Assembly (NCBI GenBank): GCA_025765595.1
Contig: JAIVFH010000034.1
Coordinates: 186,001 to 250,000, forward strand
Length of the DNA stretch: 64,000 bases
Direction of reading: 5' to 3'
From: Obelidium mucronatum
Lineage: Eukaryota > Chytridiomycota > Chytridiomycetes > Chytridiales > Chytriomycetaceae
Below, in pieces: positions 42,345-54,760 of the stretch. Each line of letters begins with the position of its first letter. Within the stretch, counting starts at the first letter, position 1. A program made the position numbers and the translations under genes. Under the pieces are notes generated by a model. The model had not been told where the DNA came from, did no database searches, and worked only from the letters and a program-made list of their open reading frames with translations.

Positions 42345-44622
42345 ATGGCCTCACTAGCAACGGCTTCTACCAACCCAAACTGCTTTGTCATCCAACCAAC
42401 AACAACAGTCCTCAAGGACTTTGTCGGATACTCGCTCCTCAAAGATCCCGCCTCAAACATTACAGACACTCAAAGTATGGACTCATTTCTTCAAGCTAGA
42501 TTCGATACAAACCCAGCATACGTCAACGGATTCAGGTACTTTGTTGTTTGACGTGAGGCCCTGCTGTTGTAGAATACTGAACGGGACTGGCAACAATAGG
42601 TCCTTCTTTGATTGTCCAAAATGGCCTGGAACTACACAAAGATTTCACATGTCCTTCTACATTGGCGAACTCATCTTGCTTGCCCAAAACAACCCGACAT
42701 CTCCATGCCCCGCCCCGCCCCAACCCGCCTCTTCAAACGCTCAATTATGTCAATCAACATGCCAAATAGCGAAAGAAAGTCTGTCGGCTATATTTGCAAA
42801 CCCAGCCTTCTGTACCCAATCAACACGAGATGTTGTCAGGGCAAACCGCGACTCAACGATCGTAGGATATACGCAGATATGTTCGCTACTACCTGTAACA
42901 AAAAACTGCGTGGCGACGGTTTCTGTAGAGAGAGCCACCTGTGGTTTCCTTGTGAGGGCGGATGCGATGAGTTACTGTGGAGTTGGGGGGCAGGGCATTT
43001 CCACCCAGGATCCATGCTGTCAAATCTTTTTGGGATCTGGGAGTGGGACACCAAGTGGCGGTGGTGGAACTGGCACTGGTACGGGTACTGGTACAGGAAC
43101 TGGCACTGGAACTGGAACTGGAACTGGCACTGGAACTGGCACTGGAACCGGCGCTGGCACCGGAACCGGTACTAGTGGTGGAACAGGCACTTCAGGAAAT
43201 GCTTCCGGTGGTAGTACTGTGACCACCAAGCTACCTGGAGGTGTCAATGGATTACCTTCTGGAATTTCAATTGGAAATGGATCCGTTACGGGAATTGTGG
43301 GCGGAAGTCCTACCCCTCCTGGTGGAGCCGGAGGAGGCACAACCGCTACAACAGTTGCTATTGCTGTCGGATTCACTGGAGGTCTTTTAATCATCGCCGG
43401 CCTGTACTTGTTCATTGCATACCGCAACAAGCGAGTCCGATCCATTAAGCAGCTGAATGAAGAGGCCCCCACTTTTGATCAAAAGCCAGGAACTAATGGC
43501 TTCCAAGAGCAGACAAATATTCAAAGACAGTCTTTTGTTCCCCAAGCCCTATCGCCAGCCAAAGTAGCAGTTGATAAAACCAATATGAATCCATCAAATG
43601 GCCTTCAATCTCCAGTGGGCAGCAATAGAGTTAATCCTACGAATCCTGTAGCGGCTGCGGCTATACCCAACCGAAGCAGGAACTTGGGTGGAGAAGACGA
43701 ATACGACGACGAGTTCAATTACGACCCTACAAGAGGAAGTCTAACTCGCTCCGGGCGGTTCTCATTCTTGCGGGACAATGAAAGCACGAAGCTTCAACTA
43801 CCGGTAGCTCAACCTGTAGGGGCTGGTGCCGGAAACCAAAGACAAGGACTAGATAATGCAAGCAGCCAAAAATCGCAGCAAAAGCAACAGCCGCTTGACT
43901 ACAGGCTATCTGTAACGGAAGTGAATCGAAATGGAAACCTGGTGTCAATGTATTCAGAAGCCCCCAGCAATTATACAGGAAATAACACTGCCAACAACCA
44001 ATATTCAATGTATTCGCAGGGATTTAGTGATGTTGGAGGAGAAGGAGGAGGGGGTGTCGGAGCTGATGGGGCATATGGAACTTTGGCCAGTACTGTTGCA
44101 GCGACAGAGAGATTTGACACGAAACGGAGTCAATATTCAAGCTACGTATCCGAATATTCCGAATACGAAGCATCAGAGTATAGACCTGTATCCTACGATT
44201 TGCCAAATAGTGGATCAAAATACCAAGGCACCGACGATGGGTATTTGGATGGACTGATTGACAACAATCTCGGGCGCTTGTCTTCATATACTGGAACAGA
44301 CGATGAAGGAATGTTCAAGGTCAAAGTTTTGTTTCCGTATGAGAAGGATATGGATGATGAGCTGGCCCTCAAGCCAGGTGAAATTGGTGAGTTGTCGTGG
44401 CTATATGTAAAACACCAATCCTAATTTCTTCTCCTAGTGACGGTGACGAATCTCTTTGACGATGGTTGGGCGCATGGAGTATGTGGAAGTAATCGAGGCG
44501 CGTTCCCGCTGGCATGCGTAGTTCCTTTGGATAGTGCTGATGGGTCTCCAAGTGTAAAAAGCGACTCCACACGAATGTCCGTGTTGAGACGGAGAAGCAG
44601 TCTCGGAAGCAACCGCTTCTAA
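42345..44622 (+). CDS. Single-pass membrane protein with cytoplasmic SH3 domain
   Basis: Three exons (42345-42535, 42573-44386, 44438-44622) encode 729 residues. The first ~210 are Cys-rich, with pairs such as CQSTCQIA and CCQIF, probably extracellular. A run of alternating Gly and Thr (~43068-43170) and a Gly/Thr/Pro linker lead to one membrane helix (ATTVAIAVGFTGGLLIIAGL) followed by basic YRNKRVRS. About 280 disordered cytoplasmic residues precede a C-terminal SH3 domain: FKVKVLFPYEKDMDDELALK, then VTVTNLFDDGWAHG and RGAFPLACV. The layout suggests a surface sensor coupling to Pro-rich partners, like fungal osmosensor or mating-site proteins. No signal peptide is seen at this start. Confidence 0.8.
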
Positions 44623-44921
44623 AATCAATTTTGATCATTATTTTTGACCTACTTTCTTTGTTTTGCATATTGTAATAATAGGACCTTCTTCCATGACAAT
44701 TTGTGGCTTTGAATTTTTTTTTTATCTATTTTTGGAGTTTATAACAGTATGTACTTCAACGGTATTCGACTCTTGCAAAATCGTGTAAAATCGTGGAGAA
44801 GAGCTATTCGCTGCTCTGCCTTGTCTATTACAATTTCAAGTCCATTTCAAATCAAATCATCTTGATCTTTCCACACAATTTCCACAAAAAGAAAACAGAG
44901 CAGAAAAATTCCCAGCGAAAA

Positions 44922-47900
44922 ATGGCCAAACAGGAGTTCATCTCTGCTGACTCCTCAATGGCAGACAAGACGGCGCCTACTGCCACAGCAACAAATGAAA
45001 TTGTAGATCAACCGTCTAGCATTCCAGCTGGTCCGGGCCCACTGCCAGAACTTACCACAAACATCTTCTCCCAAATCACTTTTGGGTACATTACTTCCTT
45101 ATGTCTATCGTTAATCGATCTCTGCTAACATTGTTGTAAGCTGGATGAACAAACTCTTTCTCATCGGACGCAAGGAACCTTTGGATTTCAAACACATGTG
45201 GAAACTCGACAGCAGGTACTTACTTAACCACCCATGTTTCAAGTTGGCGGAATTCTCACAATGAAGTTTCCTTCCAGATTCGATGCCCAAAACTTGGCCT
45301 TGAGTTTTGATAGCGAATGGGGAAAAGTGCTCGCACAACACAAAATTGACGAAGCCAACAAACCCCAAAAGCCATCTGGCCCTAAGGACACAGGCAAGAA
45401 GGGTAAGAAAGAGAGCAAAGAAGATCAAGAATACGAACAAGGTTCTGTCCTCCGGAAGCTTGTGTGGGACTTGCTCTTTTGGCGAATGATGTTGATTGCG
45501 AATGTCAACATGGTCTCCAATATTGCCAGCGTTATTTCTCCGCTGTTTATGGGGTATCTCCTGAGCTACGTTTACGAACGGGCCTACGATGTTCCGGGCG
45601 CAGACAAGAGTGATGCTCGTGGTGCTGCCTTGGTTCTTGCCTTGTTTATGGCACAAATTGTCACCACCTTGACGAACGCACACTTTTTCAAGATGGGTAC
45701 AACAGAAGGAATCAAAATGAGAACCGCCTTTTCTTCATTGATTTACCGCAAAACGTTGAAGCTCAGTTCTGCCGCTCGTCAGGAATTCAACTCTGGACGA
45801 GTGAGTGGCGAAAACAAGAATTTTCTGATTACTCATCCAATATACCTAGATTATGACTCTCGTCTCTACTGATTGTTCCCGTGTGGAAATGTTCATCATG
45901 TTTGGAACCATGGGTATCACATCGCCTTTGCTGATTTTGATCATCATTGGTTTCTTGATTGCCAAGATTGGGTAATTAACTTCGTCGTTGACAATTTCTT
46001 GATTAACATTAAAAAAAAATAGATGGTCTGCGCTTATTGGAATTGTTGTAATTTTCGCCACCATGCCCATTCAAATGTACTTGTTCAAGAACCTTTCTCT
46101 TATCCGCCGTACCGTCGCACCCATCACTGACAAGCGAATCAAAATGACAACTGAAGTATTCTCTGGCATTAGACTGCTGAAGTTCTTTGCTTGGGAAGCC
46201 CCCTTCTTACAAGAAATCGAAGAAGTCCGTCGTGCTGAAATTGCTCAAGTGCTCAAAAAGTCCCTGTTCAGTGCTTTTGCTATGACTGTCGCTTTTGGTA
46301 TCCCAGTTCTCGCTTGTGGATTTGCTTTTGTCGCTTACGGAGCCGTTAATGGAGGAGTTCTTAACGCCGCGGACGTCTTCCCTGCTTTGACTTGGTTCAA
46401 CATGCTCCGATTCCCAATGATGTTTATTCCAAACGTGATAAGTTCTTGGGCTGACTTCAAGGTTGCAATGACGAGAATTGAAGGCATGTTGATGGCCCCA
46501 GAATTGGAAGAACAACCGCCAATCAACCCTGATGCAAAGCACGCCGTTTCTGTCTCCAATGGTGAATTTGTTTGGGAGGCCTCCACAGCTTCTGGTGCTG
46601 CTACTTTTGCTGGGGTGACAAAGGAAAAGAAAACAGAGGCCACCACAATTGAGGAATCTGCAACTGTGGATATCGAACTCACCCCTGTTGTCACAGCAGA
46701 AGCCCCAAAAGCTCACTTGCGTAACATCAACTTGAATGTTCCTAAGGGCTCCTTGGTTGCCATCGTTGGTGCAGTTGGAAGTGGAAAGTCATCACTCTTG
46801 AACGCCATTGTTGGTGAAATGAAGAAAACAAGCGGATCTGTGACATTCAACGCAAAGATGGGTTACGCCCCACAAACTGCATGGATTCAAGTAAGCATAT
46901 TGCATTCGTTTAATGATTGAAAGCTTACTTATCATATTCTTGCAGAACGCAAGTGTCAAAGACAATATTCTTTTTGGGCTCCCATACAACCGTGACCGCT
47001 ACTTGCGTGCCATCAGAGACTGTGCCTTGGAAACTGATTTGCGAGTTCTCCAAGATGGTGATCAAACGTCCATTGGTGAACGTGGTATCAACCTCTCTGG
47101 TGGACAAAAGCAACGTGTGAATTTGGCTCGTTTGGTGTACTACAATGCCGATATTGTCTTGATGGATGATCCTCTCTCGGCTGTGGACGCTCACGTTGGC
47201 CGTTTCTTGTTTGAAAACTGTATTCTGGGTGCCCTGAAGGACAAGACCAGAATCCTTGTCACCCATCAGCTGCATTTCCTTTCTCGCGCTGATCGTATTG
47301 TTGTCATGAGGGATGGAGAGATTGTTGAGCAAGGTGCCTACCAAGATCTTGTTGCTGCTGGCGGAGAATTTGCCAATCTGATTGAGAATTACGGAAGCAT
47401 GGATGAGAAGGAAGAACAAGTAGTCGAGTCTCAAGAAACCAAAGACAAGAACATCGCTGATGAAAAGGTTGCTCTTGACAAGATGCATTCCGACATGAAT
47501 GCGAAAAATGGTCGGAACATTATGCAAGTCGAAGAACGTGATACAGGTGCTGTGAATGTGGGAATTTGGAAGACGTACGTGGATGCCTGCGGTGGTTGGA
47601 GTTTTGCCATCAACACATTCATTTTGCTGGGAATTTTGCAAGCTGCTCAAGTCATCAACAACTTATGGCTGTCCTGGTGGACGGAGCATTTATATGATGC
47701 AACATTCAGTACTCAGGGATATATTGGTGTCTATATCGCTCTTGGTCTAGCGCAATGTGTTGCCACCTATGTTCTGAACGTGTACTTTGCCTACGCTTGT
47801 ACACGTGCAGCAAAAACGCTGCACGAAGCAGCTGCAAAACGTGTTATCAGAGCGAAGACTCTATTTTTTGGTAAGCGCAATGCTGTTGCAGATCTTTTCA

Positions 47901-49695
47901 CTTTTGTTGTGGCTCGACTTATCCGACTTGAAATAATAGACACTACTCCTCTTGGAAGAATCATGAACAGATTCTCCAAAGATCAAGACAGCATCGACAA
48001 TACGCTGCCTGATGCCTTCAGAATGTTTCTCTCCACTTTCGCGAACGCCATAGCCACATTCGCCTTGATCATTTATGCGACCCCATACTTTGCTGTTGTC
48101 CTTGTCCCAGTATTGGGAGTATATTACCTCATTCAAAGTCTATACAGATCTACCTCTCGAGAATTGAAACGTTTGGACTCCATCTCCCGTTCCCCTTTGT
48201 ATGCAAACTTTGGAGCTACTCTTGCAGGCCTTCCGACCATCCGAGCGTAAGGATTCTTTTTGGATGGGGGTTTTCAGACGTCTGACCATTATTCGAAATA
48301 GCTACGGCGAGCAGGAGAGATTCGTGGAAACAACTGACCGCGCCATCAATGAAAACAACTCTCCTTATTACCTTTTGGTTATGGCTCAAAGATGGCTCGG
48401 AGTTCGATTGGAAGCCCTGGGTGCCGTCTTGGTTCTTGCAGCCGCTGTCTTTGGTGTTCTCGCTTACAAAACTATTTCACCAGCTATTCTGGGTTTGTCT
48501 CTCAGGTGACATTCGATTTCTTTCGTATTTTTCCTTGAATTAATCTGCTTTCACACCAGTTATGCACTTCAAGTCACGTCTACACTCAGTTGGTGCGTCC
48601 GTCAGTTCACCGACACCGAAGTCGCCATGAATGCAGTAGAGCGTGTCGAATACTATGCCAAAGATGTTGAAGTTGAAGCACCTGCAATCATTCCTGACAA
48701 TAGAACTGACAAGAACTGGCCTGCCACTGGAGCCATTGAAATTACGAACTTGGAAATGCGATACGCTCCTGATTTGCCTCTGGTTGTCAAGGGAGTTACT
48801 TTTTCGATTGCAGACAAGCAAAAGATTGGTGTTGTTGGAAGGTATGACTATCTGCGCGCTATTATGTTTGATTTTTCTCATTTCAAATATCATGAATAGA
48901 ACTGGAAGTGGAAAGAGTTCCCTCATGCAAGCCCTTTATAGAATGGTCGAACCCAGTGCCGGAACTGTTGTTATTGATGGCATCGATATTTCGAAGATTG
49001 GGCTCGCTGATTTGCGTAATGGGTTGGCTATTATCCCGCAGGACCCTATCCTGTTTACTGGAACCTTCCGTTCGAACTTGGACCCATTCAGTGAACATTC
49101 GGATGCGGAGCTTTGGGATGCCGTTACTCGGTCCGGCTTGAAGAGCAAGGTTTCCGAATCTGAAAAGGGTTTGGATGCCAGCGTAGACGATGGAGGAGAA
49201 AACTTGTCTGTTGGGCAAAGACAGCTGGTTTGTTTGGCGCGTGCTATGGTGAAGAAGCCAAAGATTCTCATTATGGATGAAGCGTGAGTCTTTTTATATT
49301 TGTCTTCAAGCGCGACTTTTTTTTATTGACCCGATTGTCTCTTATTTTTAAAGCACCGCCAATGTGGATTACGACACCGACTCTCTTATCCAGCGTTCTT
49401 TGCGTGAGGACTTTGCGGATGCCACTGTGTTGACGATTGCACACAGACTGTAAGTTGGTTCAAGTTCTTTTATTGAATGATATTGAACCACGATTTCCCC
49501 CAAAAAAAACAACTTAAAAACAGAAACACGATTATTGATTACGACCGTGTATTGGTTCTTGATGCTGGAGTGATTGCAGAGTATGACTCACCGAAGGCAC
49601 TCCTTTCAAACGCCGACTCCAAGTTCTCCAAAATGGTTGCCGAAACTGGAGCAAACAATGCCGAAATGCTTCGGAATATTGCCAATGCGCAATAA
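44922..49695 (+). CDS. ABCC-type multidrug-resistance transporter, copy 1
   Basis: Twelve exons (44922-45085, 45141-45215, 45278-45800, 45850-45971, 46023-46890, 46946-47870, 47940-48246, 48302-48505, 48560-48841, 48900-49283, 49354-49449, 49524-49695) give 1373 residues. It is a full transporter, TMD1-NBD1-TMD2-NBD2, without the extra TMD0 of long MRPs. NBD1: [45 protein letters not shown]2: [42 protein letters not shown]. The TMD1 loop [21 protein letters not shown] is an ABCC signature. It probably exports conjugated organic anions or toxins from the cytosol or into the vacuole. The 69-base intron 47871-47939 has no in-frame stop, so retention would be silent. Paralogue 73 bases downstream. 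Confidence 0.93.
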
Positions 49696-49767
49696 AGATC
49701 CCGTTTTCCATTTTTCCTGTTATGCAATATGCAATGGTGATTTCAAATCAGGTTTCACAATTTTATA

Positions 49768-52700
49768 ATGGAAAAGAGAGACCCACCGCCGCCGCCACAG
49801 GACTTTCTGCTGGCCGATGCTACCGTTGCAGACTCAAACAAGGCTGAAGAGGAGTCGATGGACGCTCCAGCGATGAATGCCGGCCTCCTTCCTGAAGTGG
49901 GTGCCAATCTGTTGTCCCAGTTCACGATGGGGTGGGTCCTTCTTGCCGCTGTACGAAGCTCGAGATACTGACTGCCACATAGATGGCTGACAAGTTTGTT
50001 CATGCTTGGCCATAGGCAACCTCTTGAACTCTCTGACATGTGGAAGCTGGATTCGAGGTTAGGTTTGAGACTCACATCTGACAGTCTGACAAGTTGCTAG
50101 ATTTGATGCCGAAGCGCTCGCCCTTGATCTCAACAGAGATTGGCAGAATGCACTCGAGGAACACAAGTTGAAGCAAGCTGCCTCTCCGACGGATGACTAT
50201 GAGCACGGGTCATTGTTGCGTGGGCTTATTTGGAAACGCCTCTTTGCCAGAATGATGTTCCTCGGAACTATCAACATGATCTCGCAAATGTAAGTAGTTC
50301 GACTTATTCGTAATCGGAAACTCACGGAGCTTTGGTTACAACAGTTCCAACCTGATTTCTCCCTTGTTCATTGGTTGGCTCTTGAAATACGTTGCTGATC
50401 TGGCTTACGATATTCCCGGTGCTGACAAAAGTATCGGGAGAGGTGCTTGGTTGATTATTGGCATCTTTTTGACGCAAATCATTACCACCTTTGCCGGTGC
50501 CCACTACTTTCGAATGGCGTGTTCTGAAGGAATCAAGCTTCGTGCAACATTCTCTTCGTTGATTTACCGCAAAAGCTTGCGTCTCAGCGCTGCAGCAAGA
50601 CAGGAATTTAACTCTGGAAAGATCATTACGCTTGTTTCCACGGATGCTGCCAGAGTAGAAATGTTCCTGATGTTCTGCAGTTTCGGTTGGAACTCCCCTT
50701 TGGCAATCTTGATCATCATCGGCTTCTTGGTGTACTATATCGGGTACGTTTCTTGGACTCTTCCGTGGTTTTGTTTTCTCTTTATTGATGAGTTTCTGTT
50801 CAATTCAGATGGTCTGCGTTGGTTGGAATCGGTATCATCATCGCCACTCTTCCAATTCAAGGATTCCTGTTTGGAAATCTTGCAAAGATTCGTGCCAAGG
50901 TTGCACCAATCACAGACAAACGTGTCAAAATGACCAATGAGGTATTCTCTGGAATTAGACTGCTCAAGTTCTTTGCATGGGAATCTCCATTCCTCGCTCA
51001 AATCGAAGCCATTCGTAAGTCGGAAGTCGATTTCGTCCTCCAAAAGGCTTTATTCAACGCTTTTGCAATGACAATCGCTTTTGGTATTCCCATTCTTGCT
51101 TGTGGGTTTGCCTTTGTTGCATATGGAGCTGTTCATGGAGGAGACTTGAATCCGGCTGAAGTTTTCCCGGCTTTGACTTGGTTCCAGATGCTACGTTTCC
51201 CCATGATGTTTTTACCCTTCGTTGTTTCCTCGTGGGCCGAATTCAAAATTGCCTTGATTCGTATTGAGAGGCTTTTGATGGCACCAGAACTTGAAGATCA
51301 GCCCCCTATTGACCCTAAGGCCGAGTTTGCGGTGTCGCTGAAAAATGGTGAATTTGTTTGGGAGCCTTCTATTCCACCAGCAGTTGAGAAGGCCGCACCT
51401 GCCAAGTCGAAGAAGTGGGGAAAGAAAGAAACCAAACCCGCTGTTTTGGAAACTGAAACTTCCGCCTCAACTCTCGTGGAAGAAGAAATTCTTGTTGCCC
51501 CAGAGCCAGCAAGACCCCATTTGCGTAACATTAACTTGGATGTCCCTAAAGGCTCGTTGGTTGCCATTGTTGGTGCAGTGGGCAGTGGAAAGTCGTCACT
51601 TTTAAATGCTATTGTTGGTGAAATGAAGAAAACAAAGGGGTCTGTGACTTTCAGCGCAAAAATGGGTTACGCTGCTCAAACGGCTTGGATTCAGGTTTCT
51701 TAACTTTTAGTGTTGTTTGCTATTGTTTTTTAATGCAATTTCCTTCTCAGAATGCCACTGTCAAGGATAACATCCTCTTTGGGCTTCCATACAACCGTGA
51801 TCGATACTTGCGTGCCATCAGAGACTGTGCTTTGGAAACCGATTTGCGTGTTTTGCCCGACGGTGATCAAACGTCCATTGGTGAACGTGGTATCAACCTC
51901 TCTGGTGGACAAAAGCAACGTGTGAATTTGGCTCGTTTGGTTTACTACAATGCGGATATTGTCTTGATGGATGATCCTCTCTCGGCTGTGGACGCTCACG
52001 TTGGCCGTTTCTTGTTTGAAAACTGTATTCTGGGTGCCCTGAAGGACAAGACCAGAATCCTTGTCACCCATCAGCTGCATTTCCTCTCTCGCGCGGATCG
52101 TATTGTTGTCATGAGGGATGGAGAGATTGTGGAGCAAGGTGCCTACCAAGATCTTGTTGCTGCTGGCGGAGAATTTGCCAATCTGATTGAGAACTATGGA
52201 AGCATGGATGAGAAGGAAGAAAAAGTAGCCGAGTCTCAAGAAACCAAAGACAAGAACATCGCTGATGAAAAGGTTGCTCTTGACAAGATGCACTCTGACA
52301 TGGGTGAGCAAAAGGGCAAAGATATTATGCAAGCTGAAGACAGAGATACTGGAGCTGTCGGAGTATCTGTGTGGATCAATTATTCCAACGCTTGTGGTGG
52401 CTGGTTGTTTGTTGTCAACTCCGTTATTATTGTTGGTTTGTTGCAAGCTGCGAGTGTTTTGCAGAACTTGTGGCTTGCTTGGTGGAGTGAAGGACGATAC
52501 AACGCAACATTGGGCACCAACGGGTTGGTTCCTGGTTTGTCGTATGTAATGTTCACTGGCTAATTAACAAGCATAGATATATTGGTATTTATGTCGGACT
52601 CGGCATTGCGCAATGTGTTTTCACTTACGCTATGAATGCATACTTTGCCTTATCGTGTACGCATGCCGCCCGAGCATTACACGAAGCCGCTGCAAAGCGA

Positions 52701-53377
52701 GTTATTCGCGCTCCGACACTATTCTTTGGTGTGTAATCATGAAAAAACATTTGACGAATTCTTAATCTTTATATGGACAGACACAACACCACTCGGTCGA
52801 ATCATGAACCGCTTCAGTAAAGACCAGGACAACATTGACAATACTCTCCCTGATTCTTTTAGAATGTTCTTTTCCACATTTGGAAACACCATTTCAACAT
52901 TTGTCCTCATCATCTACGCGACACCACTCTTTCTGACATTTTTGGTTCCAGTGCTTGGACTGTACTACTATATTCAAAATATTTATCGCTCTACGTCACG
53001 TGAATTGAAGCGTTTGGATTCTATTTCTCGGTCTCCGTTGTATGCCAATTTTGGATCTACTTTGACGGGACTGGCAACCATCCGAGCGTGAGTGCCTCCT
53101 CTCTACCGCTCGCTGTTTTTTGTAGTTTATAACTGTTAACTTGTTGATTCCCCGACAGGTATGGTGAACAGGACCGTTTCATCATCCGAACAGATAACGC
53201 CATCAACGAAAACAACTCTCCATATTATTGCCTGATTATGGCACAAAGATGGCTATCCATTCGTTTGGAATCTCTCGGAGCTTTCTTGGTCCTTGCGGCC
53301 GCCATTTTCGGTGTTGTCGCCAAAGGATCCATTTCACCTGCCTTGTTGGGACTTTCTTTGAGGTAAGGGATAAAAAA

Positions 53378-53413
<36 letters not shown>

Positions 53414-53556
53414 ATCCAAACAAAAAAGAGCTGATTTTTTACCTATAGTTACGCTCTTCAAGTGACTTCTACATTGAGTTGGTGCATTCGTCAGTTCACA
53501 GAAAGTGGGTTTCATGGTTTTATGGAGAGTGCCCCAAAAACAAATAGTAACAAACA

Positions 53557-53588
<32 letters not shown>

Positions 53589-54619
53589 CTCTTAAAATTT
53601 AGCCGAGGTTGCAATGAATGCAGTTGAACGAGTCAAGTACTATGCCGAACAAACCGCTGTTGAAGCCGACGCGATTCTGCCTGATTCCCGCCCACCAAAG
53701 GACTGGCCATCCACAGGTTCCATTTCCTTCACCGACTTGCAAATGAAGTATGCGCCAGAACTACCGCTGGTTGTCAAGGGTGTCACGTTTGCGATTACGG
53801 ATAAACAAAAAGTTGGAATTGTTGGGAGAACTGGAAGTGGAAAGAGTTCATTGATGCAAGCGCTCTTTCGAATGGTTGAACCATGTGGTGGAACTATTAT
53901 TATCGATGGGGTTGACATTTCCAAGATTGGGCTCGCGGATTTACGTAATGGATTGGCGATTATCCCGCAGGACCCTATTCTGTTTACTGGAACCTTCCGT
54001 TCCAACTTGGACCCATTCAGTGAACATTCGGATGCGGAGCTTTGGGATGCCGTTACTCGGTCCGGCTTGAAGAGCAAGGTTTCCGAATCTGAAAAGGGTT
54101 TGGATGCCAGCGTGGACGATGGAGGAGAAAACTTGTCTGTTGGGCAAAGACAGCTGGTTTGCTTGGCGCGTGCGATAGTGAAGAAGCCAAAGATTCTCAT
54201 TATGGATGAAGCGTGAGTCTTTTTATATTTGTCTTCAAGCGCGACTTTTTTTTATTGACCCGATTGTCTCTTATTTTTAAAGCACCGCCAATGTGGATTA
54301 CGACACCGACTCTCTTATCCAGCGTTCTTTGCGTGAGGACTTTGCGGATGCCACTGTGTTGACGATTGCACACAGATTGTAAGTTAATTCTAGTTTTTTT
54401 ATTGAATGATATTGAACCACGATTTCCCAACTAAAAAACAGAAACACGATTATTGATTACGACCGTGTATTGGTTCTTGATGCTGGAGTGATTGCAGAGT
54501 ACGACTCACCAAAGGCACTTCTTTCAAACGCCGACTCCAAGTTCTCCAAGATGGTTGCCGAAACCGGAGCAAGCAATGCAGAACTATTGAAGGAAATCGC
54601 CAATAACCAAACAAACTAA
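49768..54619 (+). CDS. ABCC-type multidrug-resistance transporter, copy 2
   Basis: Thirteen exons (49768-49931, 49983-50057, 50101-50289, 50345-50743, 50809-51694, 51751-52541, 52577-52728, 52781-53087, 53159-53362, 53449-53504, 53603-54212, 54283-54378, 54442-54619) give 1368 residues. It is a tandem duplicate of copy 1 with the same TMD1-NBD1-TMD2-NBD2 plan and intact Walker A, signature and Walker B motifs in both NBDs. Exons 1 and 2 are 164 and 75 bases in both genes. Introns differ: copy 2 has extra ones at 50290, 52542 (35 bases only) and 53505, and lacks two found in copy 1. Parts of both NBDs and one whole intron are almost identical to copy 1, while the linker and TMD regions differ clearly. 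Confidence 0.93.
53557..53585. repeat. Homopolymer of 29 C within an ABC transporter intron
   Basis: Twenty-nine consecutive Cs lie in the intron 53505-53602 of copy 2, 17 bases before its 3' splice site. Another intron of this gene (53363-53448) holds a run of about 30 As. Confidence 0.9.
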
Positions 54620-54760
54620 ACACAAAAAAAAAAAAAGAAGGAAGAAAATGAATTGCGTAGGGGGATTTTTGGGAGAGTTGCTATATGTTTTATTTTATGT
54701 TATTTTTTTTGAAAAGAAAAGTGTATGTGGGTTTAAATAAAAAAAAAAAAAAAAGAACAG

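Noticed and set aside
43020..43472. A 150-codon minus-strand frame rich in Pro-Val repeats
   Set aside because: It is the antisense of the Gly-Thr repeat in the SH3 protein, which has a complete domain structure.
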